In this document: positions 11,166 through 22,452 of the stretch, in pieces
How positions within the stretch are numbered: position 1 is the stretch's first letter
Layout of the letters: the number at the start of each line of letters is the position of its first letter
From: Sabethes cyaneus
Lineage: Eukaryota > Arthropoda > Insecta > Diptera > Culicidae
Length of the DNA: 64,000 nucleotides
Reading direction: 5' to 3'
NCBI RefSeq assembly: GCF_943734655.1
Contig: NC_071355.1
Span: 22,270,268-22,334,267 of the forward strand
Made by a program: the position numbers and the translations under genes
Notes under the pieces: model-generated
The model's database searches: none
What the model was told of the DNA's origin: nothing
What the model saw: only the letters and a program-made list of their open reading frames with translations

Positions 11166-12342
11166 TACTCAGTCGCGAATTATTGTGCTCCGGTTTGTTT
11201 TAACTTTTCTCTTTTTTACTGACTGCGATTCCTCAGCAACCTGCACATTAATGTTCTACCTTCTACTCATTGACGGAGTGATCTGAGCAACAAAATGTTA
11301 ATACACTTTTTGGCTGCCCATGATATGGGACACATTTTGCACAATGAGTGAGGAAATGGCAAGCCAGAGCGACGGTTAGCTTCATAAAGTTTACCCATGC
11401 GTTGCAGGTGATTCTTACAACGACAATGTCTTGTTATCAAACCGGTGTATGTGCTCCAATCGGATTTTAAGAGGTTTAAAAACTTTTGTGCTTGAATTGT
11501 TGGTAACTCGCAGTCATACTAACCAGTTTACATGCGGTCCCGGTAAATTTTATCAACTTTCCCATTAACTAGTACATGAAATTCATGTAAGTTACTGTAC
11601 AGAAGTTTACATGATTTTTCACGTGGATGTGACGTGTCGATTTTTTTGAGTGTGAGAACAATGCAGGCGCTCCACATACTCCGGCTTTTCCTCCCAGAAG
11701 ATTTGGGTCCGCTGCATCTTCTCTTATTTTATACGAGCTTTCTATGGGCTTGAGGTCCCTGCTGACTGACTTTGGATGAATTACTTATTTTAAGTACCTA
11801 AGTTTTTTTTCGAGCTTGGACCGCAATAGTTCTATTTTAGGTTGCAAAAAAATGCGCTTCAACTTTTTGAATTGATTAGATAATTTCGTAAATCACGGGG
11901 CTTTAACAATTCAATATTTATAAGCAGTACAATGAGCTCGACTTGAATAGAAAATTTTACTTAAATTTGTGGGCATTCAAGCTGTTCAGATAAGTGTTCT
12001 ATAAATCTTAGGACAAGTAATATTTCATGATTGGGGCCCAACCAGTTCAAGCTTGAATCGAATAATGTTGTTGATTTATATACACATGTAAAACACCATA
12101 AAACCGTGCAACTTATCTTATGACTCGAAAAAATCCAGTTTTAGACACATTCATGTTTAGAAGGTTATTTTTGTTCGTCTATTTGTAGAACTTTGGCATT
12201 CTAGTTGCATTCAGAATCACTAAACAAAAGCACATTTTACAATTCAATTTGTATGCATTCAATATATATGACATGTGATTTATACTATCTTAGAGGCCCA
12301 ACTGATAAACGAGTTGCTTAGGATTTAAAAATCTCGTTGTTT
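11166..12342. other. Unassigned sequence with a short RTE fragment
   Basis: It is mostly AT-rich with no gene. About 11665-11735 (GGCGCTCCACATACTCCGGC ... AGAAGATTTGGGTCCGCTGCATCTTC) matches the antisense RTE LINE at about 44925-44995, a short relic. Nothing else was recognised. Confidence 0.4.
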
Positions 12343-14390
12343 TACCTTTGTTATACTATATAACAAAGGTTTAGAAATTGGTCGAAAAACACGAAATTGA
12401 TCCGAGGCCCGGAGGGCCGAATCACATATACCAATCGATAGAGCTCGACGAACTGAGCAATGTCTGTGTGTGTGTGTGTATGTGTGTATGTGTGTATGTG
12501 CAGCTCATTTTCTATCGCCTGTTTCTCGAAGGTGGCTGAACCGATTTGACCGCTGTTACTTTTGTTTGAAAGGTATTATTGCCTAGTATATCACTATTGA
12601 ATTGCTTTGCGGTCCGACGTTTCGTTTAAAAGTTATAAGTAATAATGTGAAAACTACGTGACACGCGTTTCTCCGGAACTACGCAACCAATTTTAACGAT
12701 CTTACTACCAAACGAAAGCTCTTGCTATTACTAAACTTTTTACCAAATTTTATTGGAAACGGACAAGCAGTTTAAAAGTTAGCCTTAAAAAACCACTTTT
12801 AATAAGGTTCAAATGATCGCCTGTTTCTCAGAGATGGCCAAACCGATTAATGCGCTATTAGCTTTATTTGGCAGGTAATATAGCCGGATAGATCACTATT
12901 GAATGGTTTTTTGATTGGTCGTTTAATTTGAAAGTTATGAGCAATCGTATACACCACACCAAAATTAACAATAATTTATAATGATTTTAACCAAGATAAT
13001 TTACCTGATTTCAATTATTTTAATATCAAACGAGAGATTTTGACACTACGAATATATATGCAAAATTTCATAATAATTGGTTTTACCGGTAAAAAGATAT
13101 TAATCCTCGAACGCTTGCGCCAACTTTTGCAACACAGTTACTCGCGCGCAATTAACCAAAACCAAAGAAAACGTGCGCACTAGAGTTTTGACTAGGAAAA
13201 CTTGGTTTTAAGTTTATCAAACCTTTGAAAGAGTATCTTGAAATTGAATGCTCTGTCATTTGGTAGAATTTAAATTTTGATTAATCCCCCTAAAAGTGAA
13301 ATAAAAAAATTATTTTTCTTCAGTTTCAATATAACACATTGATGTGTTCTGCAAAGTTTTAGAGCATATTATTACAAGAAATTTTGCTGAAGACTGTAAC
13401 CTTCTATCTCTTCAGCGAAGACAGAGAAATCTTATTTATTGTTTCTGAATTTGTAAAATCAGTTTTTCTAGTTTAGCTCTTTTTGTAATTGTTGTATGAC
13501 TTTTTCATGTATTACAAAGTTATACAAATAGTAAAAATACACAACTTTGCTGAAAATAGTATACCTCTATGTTTGCTTGTTTAGGAACTGTAGAACTTTG
13601 ATTATAAAAATACCCTGATTTTAACCCCGAATTACTCGACTATTAACTGACGGATACATTTTAAACATTTTACATTTGCTGATAGTTTTGCTTCATACAG
13701 ACGGCATTTTGCCATATGAAGTAACGTGAAAAAATTCCAGTTGGGGCCAATAGCGATACACCTCACATGCTGCTTGCTTCGTTTCTGTGCTCTCGGTTTA
13801 TGCTGATCTATTTTCCCAACAATTTAAAGTATAATGCATTGAATAATTATGACATTTTGCTCATAACAAGTTTATTGAAGAATATACGTTAGTTACACAA
13901 CGATTTGTAACTTTATAACAATATGGCGTTCAAAAACCTACACGTGTTATACAAAATACAGCAGCGTGAGTAACCGAAGGTTAATAAAAATTGATGAAAT
14001 TTATTCTAGAAAACTTTATTGGTGTGAATCAAATAGGCATTACAGGAAATTATGTATAGTTCAAAAATCTATAAACTAGACCTTTACTACGCAATGTATA
14101 TGTTAAAGAATAATATTTGCTCTTACAACCTACTTTTACTTGCACTTACTCAAATTATTAACAACTTACTTATCCTTATTCAGCAATTTCATGAAAAAGG
14201 ATCTATCAAAATTTATAAGTGGTCATATTTTGTTCAAATTTTGTAAACGTATTCAATTTTCAAAAATTTTATGTAAACCAACGCACTACGCAACGTTAAC
14301 CAATAGATGGATTATACTCCGCAGACGTGTCGGTTTCTATCTCAAATAGCAAGTAAGACCGTATAACAAAGGTTCCTTTCACCACTAGGT
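12343..14390. mobile_element. Mosquito dispersed repeat with (A)CCTTTGTTATA ends
   Basis: The left end is a palindrome, ACCTTTGTTATACTATATAACAAAGGT (12343-12370), leading into the AAACACGAAATTGATCCGAG and GCCCGGAGGGCCGAATCAC block and a TG microsatellite (about 12463-12502). A matching GTATAACAAAGGTTCCTTTC lies at about 14360. A diverged internal tandem duplication (TCTCGAAGGTGGCTGAACCG / TCTCAGAGATGGCCAAACCG) is present. No coding region was seen. Very common mosquito repeats have this look, but the superfamily is not determined. Confidence 0.55.
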
Positions 14391-14499
14391 GGATTAAATC
14401 GGGTTTTTTATTGTGAAGCCGAAATTTTTTTCGATGGCAAATCTCGGAACTGCGATTAATTTAAAAGTACTAGGCTATAATGAGGCAAGCACTTCGGAA

Positions 14500-14880
14500 C
14501 GGACCAGTGTTGCGAAACCCACACTCGTCTGGTTTAATTTTCTAACACGCGCGTATTTAATCTAACGAACATGCTGGCATAAGCATTCCTTTCGGACTCT
14601 CGCTTTTATCCATCGTCGTCTCACTCGTTCGTCATTGCAGTCCGAGCTGCTGTTACCGATTACTCGCGAGGGCTCGCACTCCCGTCCATGAGAAGAATCA
14701 ATGGCGACGATAAAGAAGAAAAGAAAAAGTAATGTAAAATCTGAATGAGTATGTGCCATCGCGAGTGTGTAGGTAGCAGAATATCTACATACAACAATGG
14801 CGGCTGTTTGTCTTACGGTTGCGTAAGTTTTTATAAGCGTTTAATGCTAAGCTTCTCATACTCTCTTCTTTTGCTGTAAC
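14500..14880. mobile_element. Internal fragment of the same hAT family as 8962-10572
   Basis: It aligns by eye with 9600-10110. Shared blocks are AATTTTCTMACACGCGCGT, GGACTCTCGCTTTTAT, TCGTCATTGCARTCC, ACTCGCGAGGGCTCGCA and GTAGGTAGCAG. Neither terminus is present. Confidence 0.6.
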
Positions 14881-17490
14881 GGCGTTATTTCCTCGCCCAA
14901 TTACGTTTTAATTATTTAGGAAAGTGTCACTATTTAATGAATTTACAATTATTATCCGATGTTGCCGTGAATCATTTATAAGCGTACGTTTGCTCTGGTA
15001 TTTTGAAGGTGGATTGAAACCATTCTGGCGATATACCAAGTCTAAGTGCTGCTCAATTGTACGAGGACCCAAGAAGATTGCTGTTTCGAGAAACAGCGCA
15101 GTGAATCTATTTTTAATTTCACGTCAGGTCTAACATCCAGCAGTGCCGTCCGGCGCAAAACCCACTTAGCCTTTTCTAATTAAAACGGTCTGATGCACAT
15201 TCTGGACCATGTACTTTATCTGCTTCTTGCTCAGAAATGTTCCGGCGATTGATGCCCTAAAACGAAACTTAATAACGAGAATTGTAAACAGCTGGCCATT
15301 GAATGTTTATTAACGCTGGGGGAAAATTCATTCCACCTCAGCGCAACAATCTGACAGATGGACTAACAAGCTGACGACTGCCGCCGGTCCGCCGGTACCG
15401 CGGTGCCGGCACCGGTGGTAGTGGTGGCTAGTGTCAGATCGAAGAGCCAATCGCTGGTTTATTGTCTTTCGCTGGCACACCGAAAAATGCACTCCGGCCA
15501 ACGGAGGTGTAGCCAGAGGTGGATACGATAAACGATTTATACGAGTCCGTCTCGTTCGATCAACGGCAACGGCGGGCGATTGAAAATGCAAACAATTCCC
15601 CCTGGTGAAACAAGCCAGAACAAGGCCTGATGGTGGTGTTTATATTTATTTTTCGGAAAATCGCACCGATTCAAAATATTTGCATTCAAAGTAATGATAT
15701 TCGAGGGTATTTTGCGAATAATCAATTGGCCTACATTGTGGAAGCTGGAAGGTTTTTGTTCGGTCTAGCTATCTGAGAGGCTTCTCGTATCACATTCCTA
15801 TGTGTAACAGCCCCCAAGGGTATAACATTCGATGGTGGGGCAAACTGATACGTATTGATTCCCCAATTTTTTCATAAACCTTCATCCGGAAACTTTTGAA
15901 GCAGTATAGTAGTAGCTATACTATACAGCACAAACATAAAAATTTAAATGGGCAGCGAAATGGCATTGCCTAATGTTTCATGTTTTGTTTTTTTTTATCA
16001 AGGAAACACTTTCACTGAAGGCTAAAACCACGCGTGTTCCACGCAGTTGAAGCATTAACCGAAAACAATGTCGGTCCTTCTGCTGCGCAGATTTCGCCTG
16101 AAACATGTACCTATTCATTCTGCTTGTACGATGCTTGTTTTTGTGAGGTTCGCGATTTCTGAATTCAGTTATAGATATGCACAGCTTTTGGAACAACTTT
16201 TTTTTTGTGTTATTTTGCCACAAGAATGAGGCACGGCACACATTGGGAATCCCGATGAAATGGAAGGCGCTGATGAATAAATTAATTGCTGATGATATTT
16301 ATGTATATAGGAGAGTATCGCTGCTGAATCTTCCGTGTCTTTGCTTCACCACAAACGACCACGGTTTAAAGTAAAAGACATCAGTGATTCGATAGAATGA
16401 TTTATTTTGTTGGCAGAATTACGGAGCAATGACCCAGTATCCCCTAGAGAGAACCGACGGAACGCCTCGTTCCAGCTTTGGGGAGACAGCGATGAATGTG
16501 CCCTCCGAGAGATGCGTGCTTAGCGCCCATTGGCAGCGCTCGGAATCGGCGACCTAATTTCGCTCGGTTATGCTCGAATAACAGGAACTTGTGTTTGAAT
16601 GCGGATTTGTCTCTGCAGCAGCGAGACGTTGACTTTTATTTATTTATTTAACTTCAACGATCTGCTTCTTTTCATGTCCTAGTCATCTCTCTTTTAATTG
16701 TTTTCTTAATGCTTCCAAAAACTTCCAAAGAGACAGTAAAAAGCTAAGATGAGAAACAAAGATTCTGTTTTGAAACAATTTATTGGCGGGGTAACAGCCT
16801 GCAGTGAATCGATAATTACAGACAATAAGGCTCATCTTTTGGCACTTACTTTTGAGGTACAATCGTGTTCGTTTCAGCGTTTGAAAATGCCAACTATAAC
16901 TAGCGCGCATTGATTCTACCCAACTTACCGTGAACTTCAGCACCACTCGAGAATAATCAATATATGGTTGCTATGGAAGGTACGATACACAAACAATTTC
17001 GCTAAACAACTACCTGCCTTGGCTAATAATACCTTGCTGTATCGAATTCCGGACACTTGGGCATTGAGGTGATGGGTTTTAATTGGTTGGTTATTTTTAG
17101 AAATTATGCTGTGTGTTATTGCAAAGTTGCATCGAAATTTAACTGAAATTTTTGTCACTAAAATTTATGAATTGACGAATAATAAAAAAATATTCTGCCA
17201 TTTTTCAACAAATAGAACACGACGGCGGGTCGCCTTCGCTTCCACGTCACTGTTTGTAGTTTTTACAATCTCTTTGGGTGAATATAAAAGTATAGCAAAC
17301 GTACATTATGGCAATCGTCTTTATGACATCCGTGCGTATGACAAACGCATGGCTAATAGGGAGGCATCCTATTAGGAGATAAGTAAAAATTCAAGATTTT
17401 TTTTCAAAAAAATACACGTTTATTGCATTATTATGAAAAATTCAATTTTATTCGAAACATTTTTCATCGAAACATTCATTTTCCCCACTC
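14881..17490. other. Unassigned, probably intronic sequence
   Basis: No gene and no clear transposon ends were found. A short GC-rich segment (about 15380-15430, CCGCCGGTCCGCCGGTACCGCGGTGCCGG) and a moderately GC-rich part at 16430-16560 stand out from the AT-rich background. They are candidates for conserved regulatory DNA only. Confidence 0.3.
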
Positions 17491-17494
17491 TCTA

Positions 17495-17700
17495 GCAATT
17501 TGTGGACGCAACGCCAAAAGAATTGTACTTTAGAAGGATAATTTGGAACGGTAGTTTTTTTACAATTGACGAATGGACGATAGAAGAAAGTAATGACATT
17601 TTTAAAGTGAAGGAGAAAGGCGATAGAGGGGGGGGGGGGTTAGTGTTCCCTTGTAAGAGACCATCTTCCTCTTTTGTCAACCCTTTGCCCATTCCCGCTA
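17495..17700. repeat. Dispersed repeat related to 19.96, 21.6 and 37.95 kb
   Basis: The block TTTTACAATTGACGAATGGACG..GAAGAAAGTAATGAC plus a G-rich run resembles 19970-20060 (TTTTACAATTGATGGATGAACGG), 37955-38050, and the reverse strand at 21510-21640. It belongs to one SINE-like family; this copy lacks the tRNA-like part. Confidence 0.5.
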
Positions 17701-18344
17701 CATTTCAACAAATACATTTGTTTGACGTCGTTTTAATAAAGAACAGTCCAGAAGTTCCGGAGTTATGGCGGAACATACATTCATACACACGTTCCTCGTC
17801 CCCCTATATGTCGGTTCTTTCTCAGTCAGCTCCCTCTTCTGTCACGTAACTAATTATGCATCGGTTTGGTCAACGAAAATGGCTATAATGGAAATGAAAC
17901 AAAGGTTTATTTACCATATATTCCTCTTCGGTGGAACCACCCTCTTTTCTCAAAGGCAGTTGCATATCTGCAGTCGGCTTAAATGCAAGAGAAACGCAAC
18001 CCTATTTACTTATTTAGATTTCTGATTTGTGGGTGTTTTTGGAGACAAGAACTTTTTCTATGGTGAATTGAGACCCCTTCCCTCTTTAGGAGGGGAATTA
18101 TGACCTGGGAGAGCTCCCATATAAATGAAATAGAAATTTCCTCATAACTCGAGAACTAATCAATGAAATGGAACCAAGTTTGGCATATGAGGGTTTTTGG
18201 AGGCAAGAATATTTTCTATGATGAATTAGGACACCTCCCCTTTTTAGGAGGGGGGGGGGGGGGGCTGCCATACAAATGGAATACAAATTTCGTCATAACT
18301 ATAAAACCAATCAATCAAACGTTCGCTCTTCGTAACCTGGGTTG

Positions 18345-18791
18345 GCGTGATGGTTTAGCAACATACGTATAGATCTGTGCATAATAATAAATCTAAATTC
18401 GCTGAATTGCAGACGCAAAATGAACGATGTACTGTTCCTGAAGGACCTCCTAACAGACCGGTTCTATTCGCCATATCTTAATAAGTCAAGTAACGTTTAA
18501 CGAAGGTAATAGAAATTTGAGAAGAGTTCGCCAGTTCCAGTTACCTACGAGAAACACGAACTACAGCTTGGACGAACCAGTTCGTCGCATGATGTCTATT
18601 GCAAACGACGTACAGAATGTAGCATCGATATTAGACTCTAGACAAACAATTAAAGATAAGTTGAAAGCACATTTTATATAATTTATGTTATACGTTTTTT
18701 TGTGTCTGTGATTTTTTTAATGTCCTGTGGATGAAGGGCAAGACCCATATATCCGGATTCCAATAAATAAATAAATAAATAAATAAATAAA
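18345..18791 (+). mobile_element. 5'-truncated Jockey/I-type LINE 3' end with (AAAT)n tail
   Basis: Readable residues MNDVLFLKDLLTDRF and then NYSLDEPVRRMMSIANDV, SRQTIKDKLKAHF form the C-terminal region typical of Jockey-group ORF2. A TAA, a short 3' UTR and an AATAAATAAATAAAT tail (to 18791) follow. It is inserted within the AATCAAGCAAATGG part of a Helitron minisatellite unit. Confidence 0.65.
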
Positions 18792-18890
18792 TGGAACCAA
18801 ATTTGGCACGTGGGGGTTTTTGAAGGGAAGTATTTTTTCTATGATGAATTAGGACCCCTCTCCTTTATAGGAGGGGGGGCTCCCATACAA

Positions 18891-18998
18891 CCCAAGCAAC
18901 AATGTGAGTTTTGTTTTACTCTTATGGCGGTTTTCATGACCAACTTTGGTCTTAGATGCTATCAAAAAAGTGTAATGAAACCCAAATTGTTACTTGAG
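18891..18998. mobile_element. 108-bp MITE (copy 1)
   Basis: It starts CCCAAGCAACAATGTGAG and ends CAAATTGTTACTTGAG; the ends are imperfect inverted repeats. The identical-length relative is at 47172-47279. Insertion into the Helitron unit CATACAAATGAAATAC appears to have duplicated AA. Confidence 0.65.
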
Positions 18999-19255
18999 AA
19001 ATGAAATACAAATTTCCTCATAACTAGAGAACTAATCAAGCAAATGGAACCAAATTTGGCATGTGGGGGGTTTTGGGGGCAGGAATTTTTTTATGATGGT
19101 TTGAGACCCCTACCCCTGTGATAGTGGTCCCTTATTTTTAGCATTTTTTTGCACTTCTTGGACTATACCAAGCAAGGCTTCGTGAAAACAAAGCTTAAAA
19201 ACCTAATAACCTTGTGTAAAGAAGTCCACAGAATCGAATTGGGTTTATCCCATTT

Positions 19256-19340
19256 AGTTTAGAGCACATAAATTTTATTGGTTGAGTTCCTGACGATACC
19301 AAACGGGAAGTCAACCAATAAAATTAATGTGCTCTAAACT
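19256..19340. repeat. 30-bp inverted repeat (hairpin)
   Basis: AGTTTAGAGCACATAAATTTTATTGG is repeated inverted as CCAATAAAATTAATGTGCTCTAAACT around a 25-bp loop. It lies between the minisatellite and the 3' tail of the Helitron and may be part of it or a tiny foldback insertion. Confidence 0.7.
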
Positions 19341-19734
19341 CGTTTTTGTCCGTAGGGGAGAGTTGTTCTGAGGAAAATTTGTATATGAAACCACCAATGA
19401 ACTCCTCAGAAACTTACAAAACTCGAGATTGTGACAAAGATCATCCGAGATTCACGATAAATCGTACAACACAGTTTAATTTGTGGCAATACGAAGTTTG
19501 TCGGGTCAGCTAGTAGATTACAAAATTTGGTGCTCAGCACACTTCAAAGACTATTTCTCCTATTTTTATAAAATAAGCTCCTTGCACAATGCGTTTGCCA
19601 AAAGATTCATTATTTTTTCTTCTCACACGGGCGAAAGCTAAACTTTGTTTACATTTTGTATAGAAACGTCGTTTGTAGCCGGTGAGTGCTGGAATCGATT
19701 GCGAACACTAAGGTTCAGCTGCTTTTTCATTGGA

Positions 19735-19960
19735 CCTTACCGTTTTCATCGTCTTTTTTTATTTTGATCGTTTTGTTGTCTTTTTGCCATCTCTCTATTG
19801 TATTTTTGTTCTTGCTTTGCACCGTTTTTGGCGACTTTTTTGTCGCTATTATGGTGTCCTTTCGTCGTTTTTGGTCGTTTCACTGTGTTTTCGTTGTCTC
19901 TTCATCACTTTTTTGTCAATTTTTCGTCATTCTGTTGGCTATTACTTTTTTAATATTTTT
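19735..19960 (+). repeat. T-rich TTTTTGTCGTC-type repeat, small block
   Basis: Degenerate TTTTTNGTCG/TTTTTGTCATC units. The string TTTTTTGTCAATTTTTCGTC also occurs at 29335-29355, showing shared ancestry with the large blocks at 25-29 kb. Open frames across it are low-complexity Phe/Leu/Ser strings and are not genes. Confidence 0.7.
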
Positions 19961-19964
19961 TGAA

Positions 19965-20070
19965 ACGGTGGTTTTACAATTGATGGATGAACGGTAGGGG
20001 AAAGCAATGCAAATTTTTTTTGGAGTGGAGGGGAAAGAGCTGGAAGGTGAGGGGAGAGTGTTATTGGTAG
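19965..20070. repeat. SINE-like dispersed repeat fragment
   Basis: TACAATTGATGGATGAACGGTAGGGGAAAGCAATG, a GGGGAAAGAGCTGGAAGG run and GGTAGCTACGCT are shared with 37955-38070 and, reversed, with 21510-21620. Confidence 0.5.
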
Positions 20071-20630
20071 CTACGCTGAAGGTGAAGGTCGTCAGAGTCC
20101 AGTTGCTTTTTTACTGATTTCAGTACTTGTTGCCACTATCGTTTTGTTGATAATTGAGTTCCTAGTAGTTGCACTGACGAACTGACATGACACATAGAAG
20201 AAAATCCTTTAAAAACCATCGTCCTACCCTCTGTTATGCATGTTGCGGAGTAGCTTGCATTTGCAGGATTTTATGCTGCAGAGTTTTTACATTTGTATGG
20301 TTTTATACTGAAACTCGAAGCAACACTCGCGCGCCGCGGTGTGGCCATGTTGCGAAACATGCTTTTTTGAAAAATGAGTGGTTTTTGATTGGACGATGAA
20401 ATAATTGTAATAATTGGTCAATTTCATGCTCAAATGTTTACGTTGGCATCACTCCATATAAACGTCCGTTCCCTTGGCAACGTGCATCAACGACGGTCGC
20501 GGATTCGGAATTGCAATCGAAACGAAGTGAAGTTTTTTCTATCAATTCAAGTGAACAATTTGGGCAAAATGATTATAATATCTCTCTAAATAACTGTTCG
20601 GGTGGAAAATAAAATTTTTTGTGCCTCAAG

Positions 20631-21020
20631 CAGGTTTGGCATACACTTTTCGCTTCGATTTTGCTCTTTTGATTACTGCATCTCAGCCAAGCAAAATTTG
20701 AAAAAGTGATGTATGGGGCGTTTGTAGAATTTGTTATTATCTACAATATTGCTGAAGAACGCATTACTGTGCGTTTTGTATTTATGGCGCTATGAGGCTG
20801 CTAGTCTCTTGGTAGCAAAAAGAGCGCTCTTTTTGCTACCAATCGCATTGCTGCCCTACAGCGCCGTAAATACAAAAGATAACACTTCACTTTCTTCAGC
20901 ATTAGTATAGATAATTACTAGCTCTACAAATGCCCCATACATCACTTTCTGAAATTTTACTTGGTTGAGGAGCAGTAACCAAAAGAGCAAAATCAAAGCG
21001 AAAAGTGTATGCCAAGCCTA
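20631..21020. mobile_element. hAT foldback MITE, 390 bp, 8-bp TSD
   Basis: Almost the whole element is one inverted repeat. The ends are CAGGTTTGGCATACACTTTTCGC and its near-perfect complement (TAGGCTTGGCATACAC...), and the centre is a perfect 30-bp palindrome, GGTAGCAAAAAGAGC|GCTC..., at 20811-20840. It is flanked by the direct repeat GCCTCAAG (20623-20630 and 21021-21028). The 8-bp TSD and YAGG start fit hAT. Confidence 0.85.
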
Positions 21021-21239
21021 GCCTCAAGTTAAGTTTCGCGAGTGATTTGACGACGGAGCTGAAAAAATTTATGAAAAACCGACGGCGAAAATATGGTGAT
21101 GAATATTAATTAGTCACTAATCTCAGTATTTAGTGTAATTAATGACCGAAATAGTAATAGAACTTATAGAATGCAATGTTTAGTGCTTCGAGTTGCAAGA
21201 TCTTATTACGGCTAGCAGATTAATTGAATTTTATATTTT

Positions 21240-21680
21240 TGTGATGGTTTCCCGAGTCTATGGGAGCATGTTGGTACACTGAAGAAGGGAAGGGAAGGAG
21301 AGATTTTCGGAGTCATCTGACTGCCATAAATGGACTCAGACGACCTTGTCGTTAACAAGTAGTCGTTATGACTCCTACCTTTTGTCCAATGCTGGAAGGT
21401 ACATGGGTCGCACCAAGTTATAATCTAAGATTATAACCGGATTTGAACCCAGAGCACCAGGGCATGTGGCTCGCTGCCCGTGTACCTTTGAACCGCAGAG
21501 ACGCTGGCGTAGCCACCAATAACCCCCCCCCCTCACCTTCCCGCTCTTTCCCGTCCACTCCAAAAAAACTTTCATTGCTTTCCCCTACAGTCCCTCCATC
21601 AATTGTAGAGCCACCGTTTCAAAAAAATATTAATATTAATGCCTGGCCGCATTTCAAGGTCAAAGACTAAAAACACGAGT
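21240..21680 (-). mobile_element. tRNA-like SINE or composite repeat, minus orientation
   Basis: The reverse complement holds a B-box-like GGGTTCAAATCCGGTTATAATC (21423-21445) after a CGGGCAGCGAGCCACATGCC segment. It then has the conserved TGGTGCGACCCATGTACCTTCC and GGAGTCATAACGACTAC blocks also found at 38060-38160. The CGCATTTCAAGGTCAAAGAC block at its right end also occurs at 33320 and, inverted, at 37855. The exact boundaries and number of elements are unresolved. Confidence 0.5.
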
Positions 21681-21689
21681 TTCGTCTAT

Positions 21690-21842
21690 TACTTTTTTAT
21701 CTTTTAATTCTTCTTTCGTTGTCGTTTAAGCATGTTTCACCGCATTCAGCGCAATTTCGTGGTCTTTACGGCGTCTCTTCGTTGGTCTTTCTTCGTATTT
21801 TAAATTTCTTTTCGTCGCCTTACTGCAGCGTTTTCTCAAGGC
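21690..21842 (+). repeat. T-rich repeat fragment
   Basis: TTTATCTTTTAATTCTTCTTTCGTTGTCG-type sequence, related to the large T-rich blocks. Confidence 0.4.
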
Positions 21843-22365
21843 TTAAATGTTCTCAAGGCTTAACAGTTTGTCAAATGCAAAACTGATTCGATTGGCTGTA
21901 TCGTAAGCTTCTAAATAGGTGATGCGCGGGCACGTAGTACTCCCAACATTTCTGCAAGATCTATCTGATGGTGGAAATTGGGCGGGGAGTACCTTGTAGG
22001 CGGCGTTTAACATCGTTATGCCGCGATAGTTGCAGCAGTCGAGCTGATTCCCCTTTTTGTAGATGGGACAAACCACTCCTTCCATCCGTTCCCCAGGTAG
22101 CTTCTACTCCTCTCACATCCAGGGTAGAGCCGTTGCCAGCGTTTCTCATGTTTGCAAAGCTCTTCAGGTAGGCGGTCGTTTTCAACGGCTTTGTTGGTTT
22201 GCAACTTCGCCATTGACGTGTTCATCGAAGAACTGCTTCCACCTGTCGACCACCTCGCGCTCGTTTATGATTAGATTTCCTCCCTCGTCCCTACACATGT
22301 CAAGTTTTGGTGTGTAGTCCTTACGAGATTGGTTCACCTTCTCGCAAAACTTGCGCCTGTTCTAA
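21843..22365 (-). pseudogene. RTE-clade LINE fragment (linker and RT start)
   Basis: Minus-strand residues EGVVCPIYKKGNQLDCCNYR, GITMLNAAYKVL match the RT start of the RTE copy at 44403-44720 (DGVICPIYKKGDKL...). Upstream, WKQFFDEHVNGEVANQ matches the linker after the endonuclease. Frameshifts separate the pieces. Confidence 0.75.
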
Positions 22366-22374
22366 TTCTAATCA

Positions 22375-22452
22375 AGAACTAACAAGAACGAGAACTAATC
22401 AAGCAAATGGAACCAAATTTGACATATGGGATTTTTGGAGGCAGGAATAGTC
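22375..22452 (+). repeat. Single Helitron minisatellite unit
   Basis: GAGAACTAATCAAGCAAATGG, AACCAAATTTGACATATGGG and TTTTTGGAGGCAGGAAT match one unit of the 35-36 kb array. Confidence 0.7.

Larger units (their letters stand above)
18015..19513 (+). mobile_element. Helitron remnant, 3' end intact, with nested insertions
   Basis: The minisatellite units of the 35.2-kb Helitron are present. The 3' tail (GACAAAGATCATCCGAGATTCACG ... CGAAGTTTGTCGGGTCAGCTAG|T) ends in CTAG followed by T, as Helitrons do, and matches 36710-36818. The 5' TC end is missing. A LINE tail, a 108-bp MITE and a hairpin lie inside. Confidence 0.7.
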
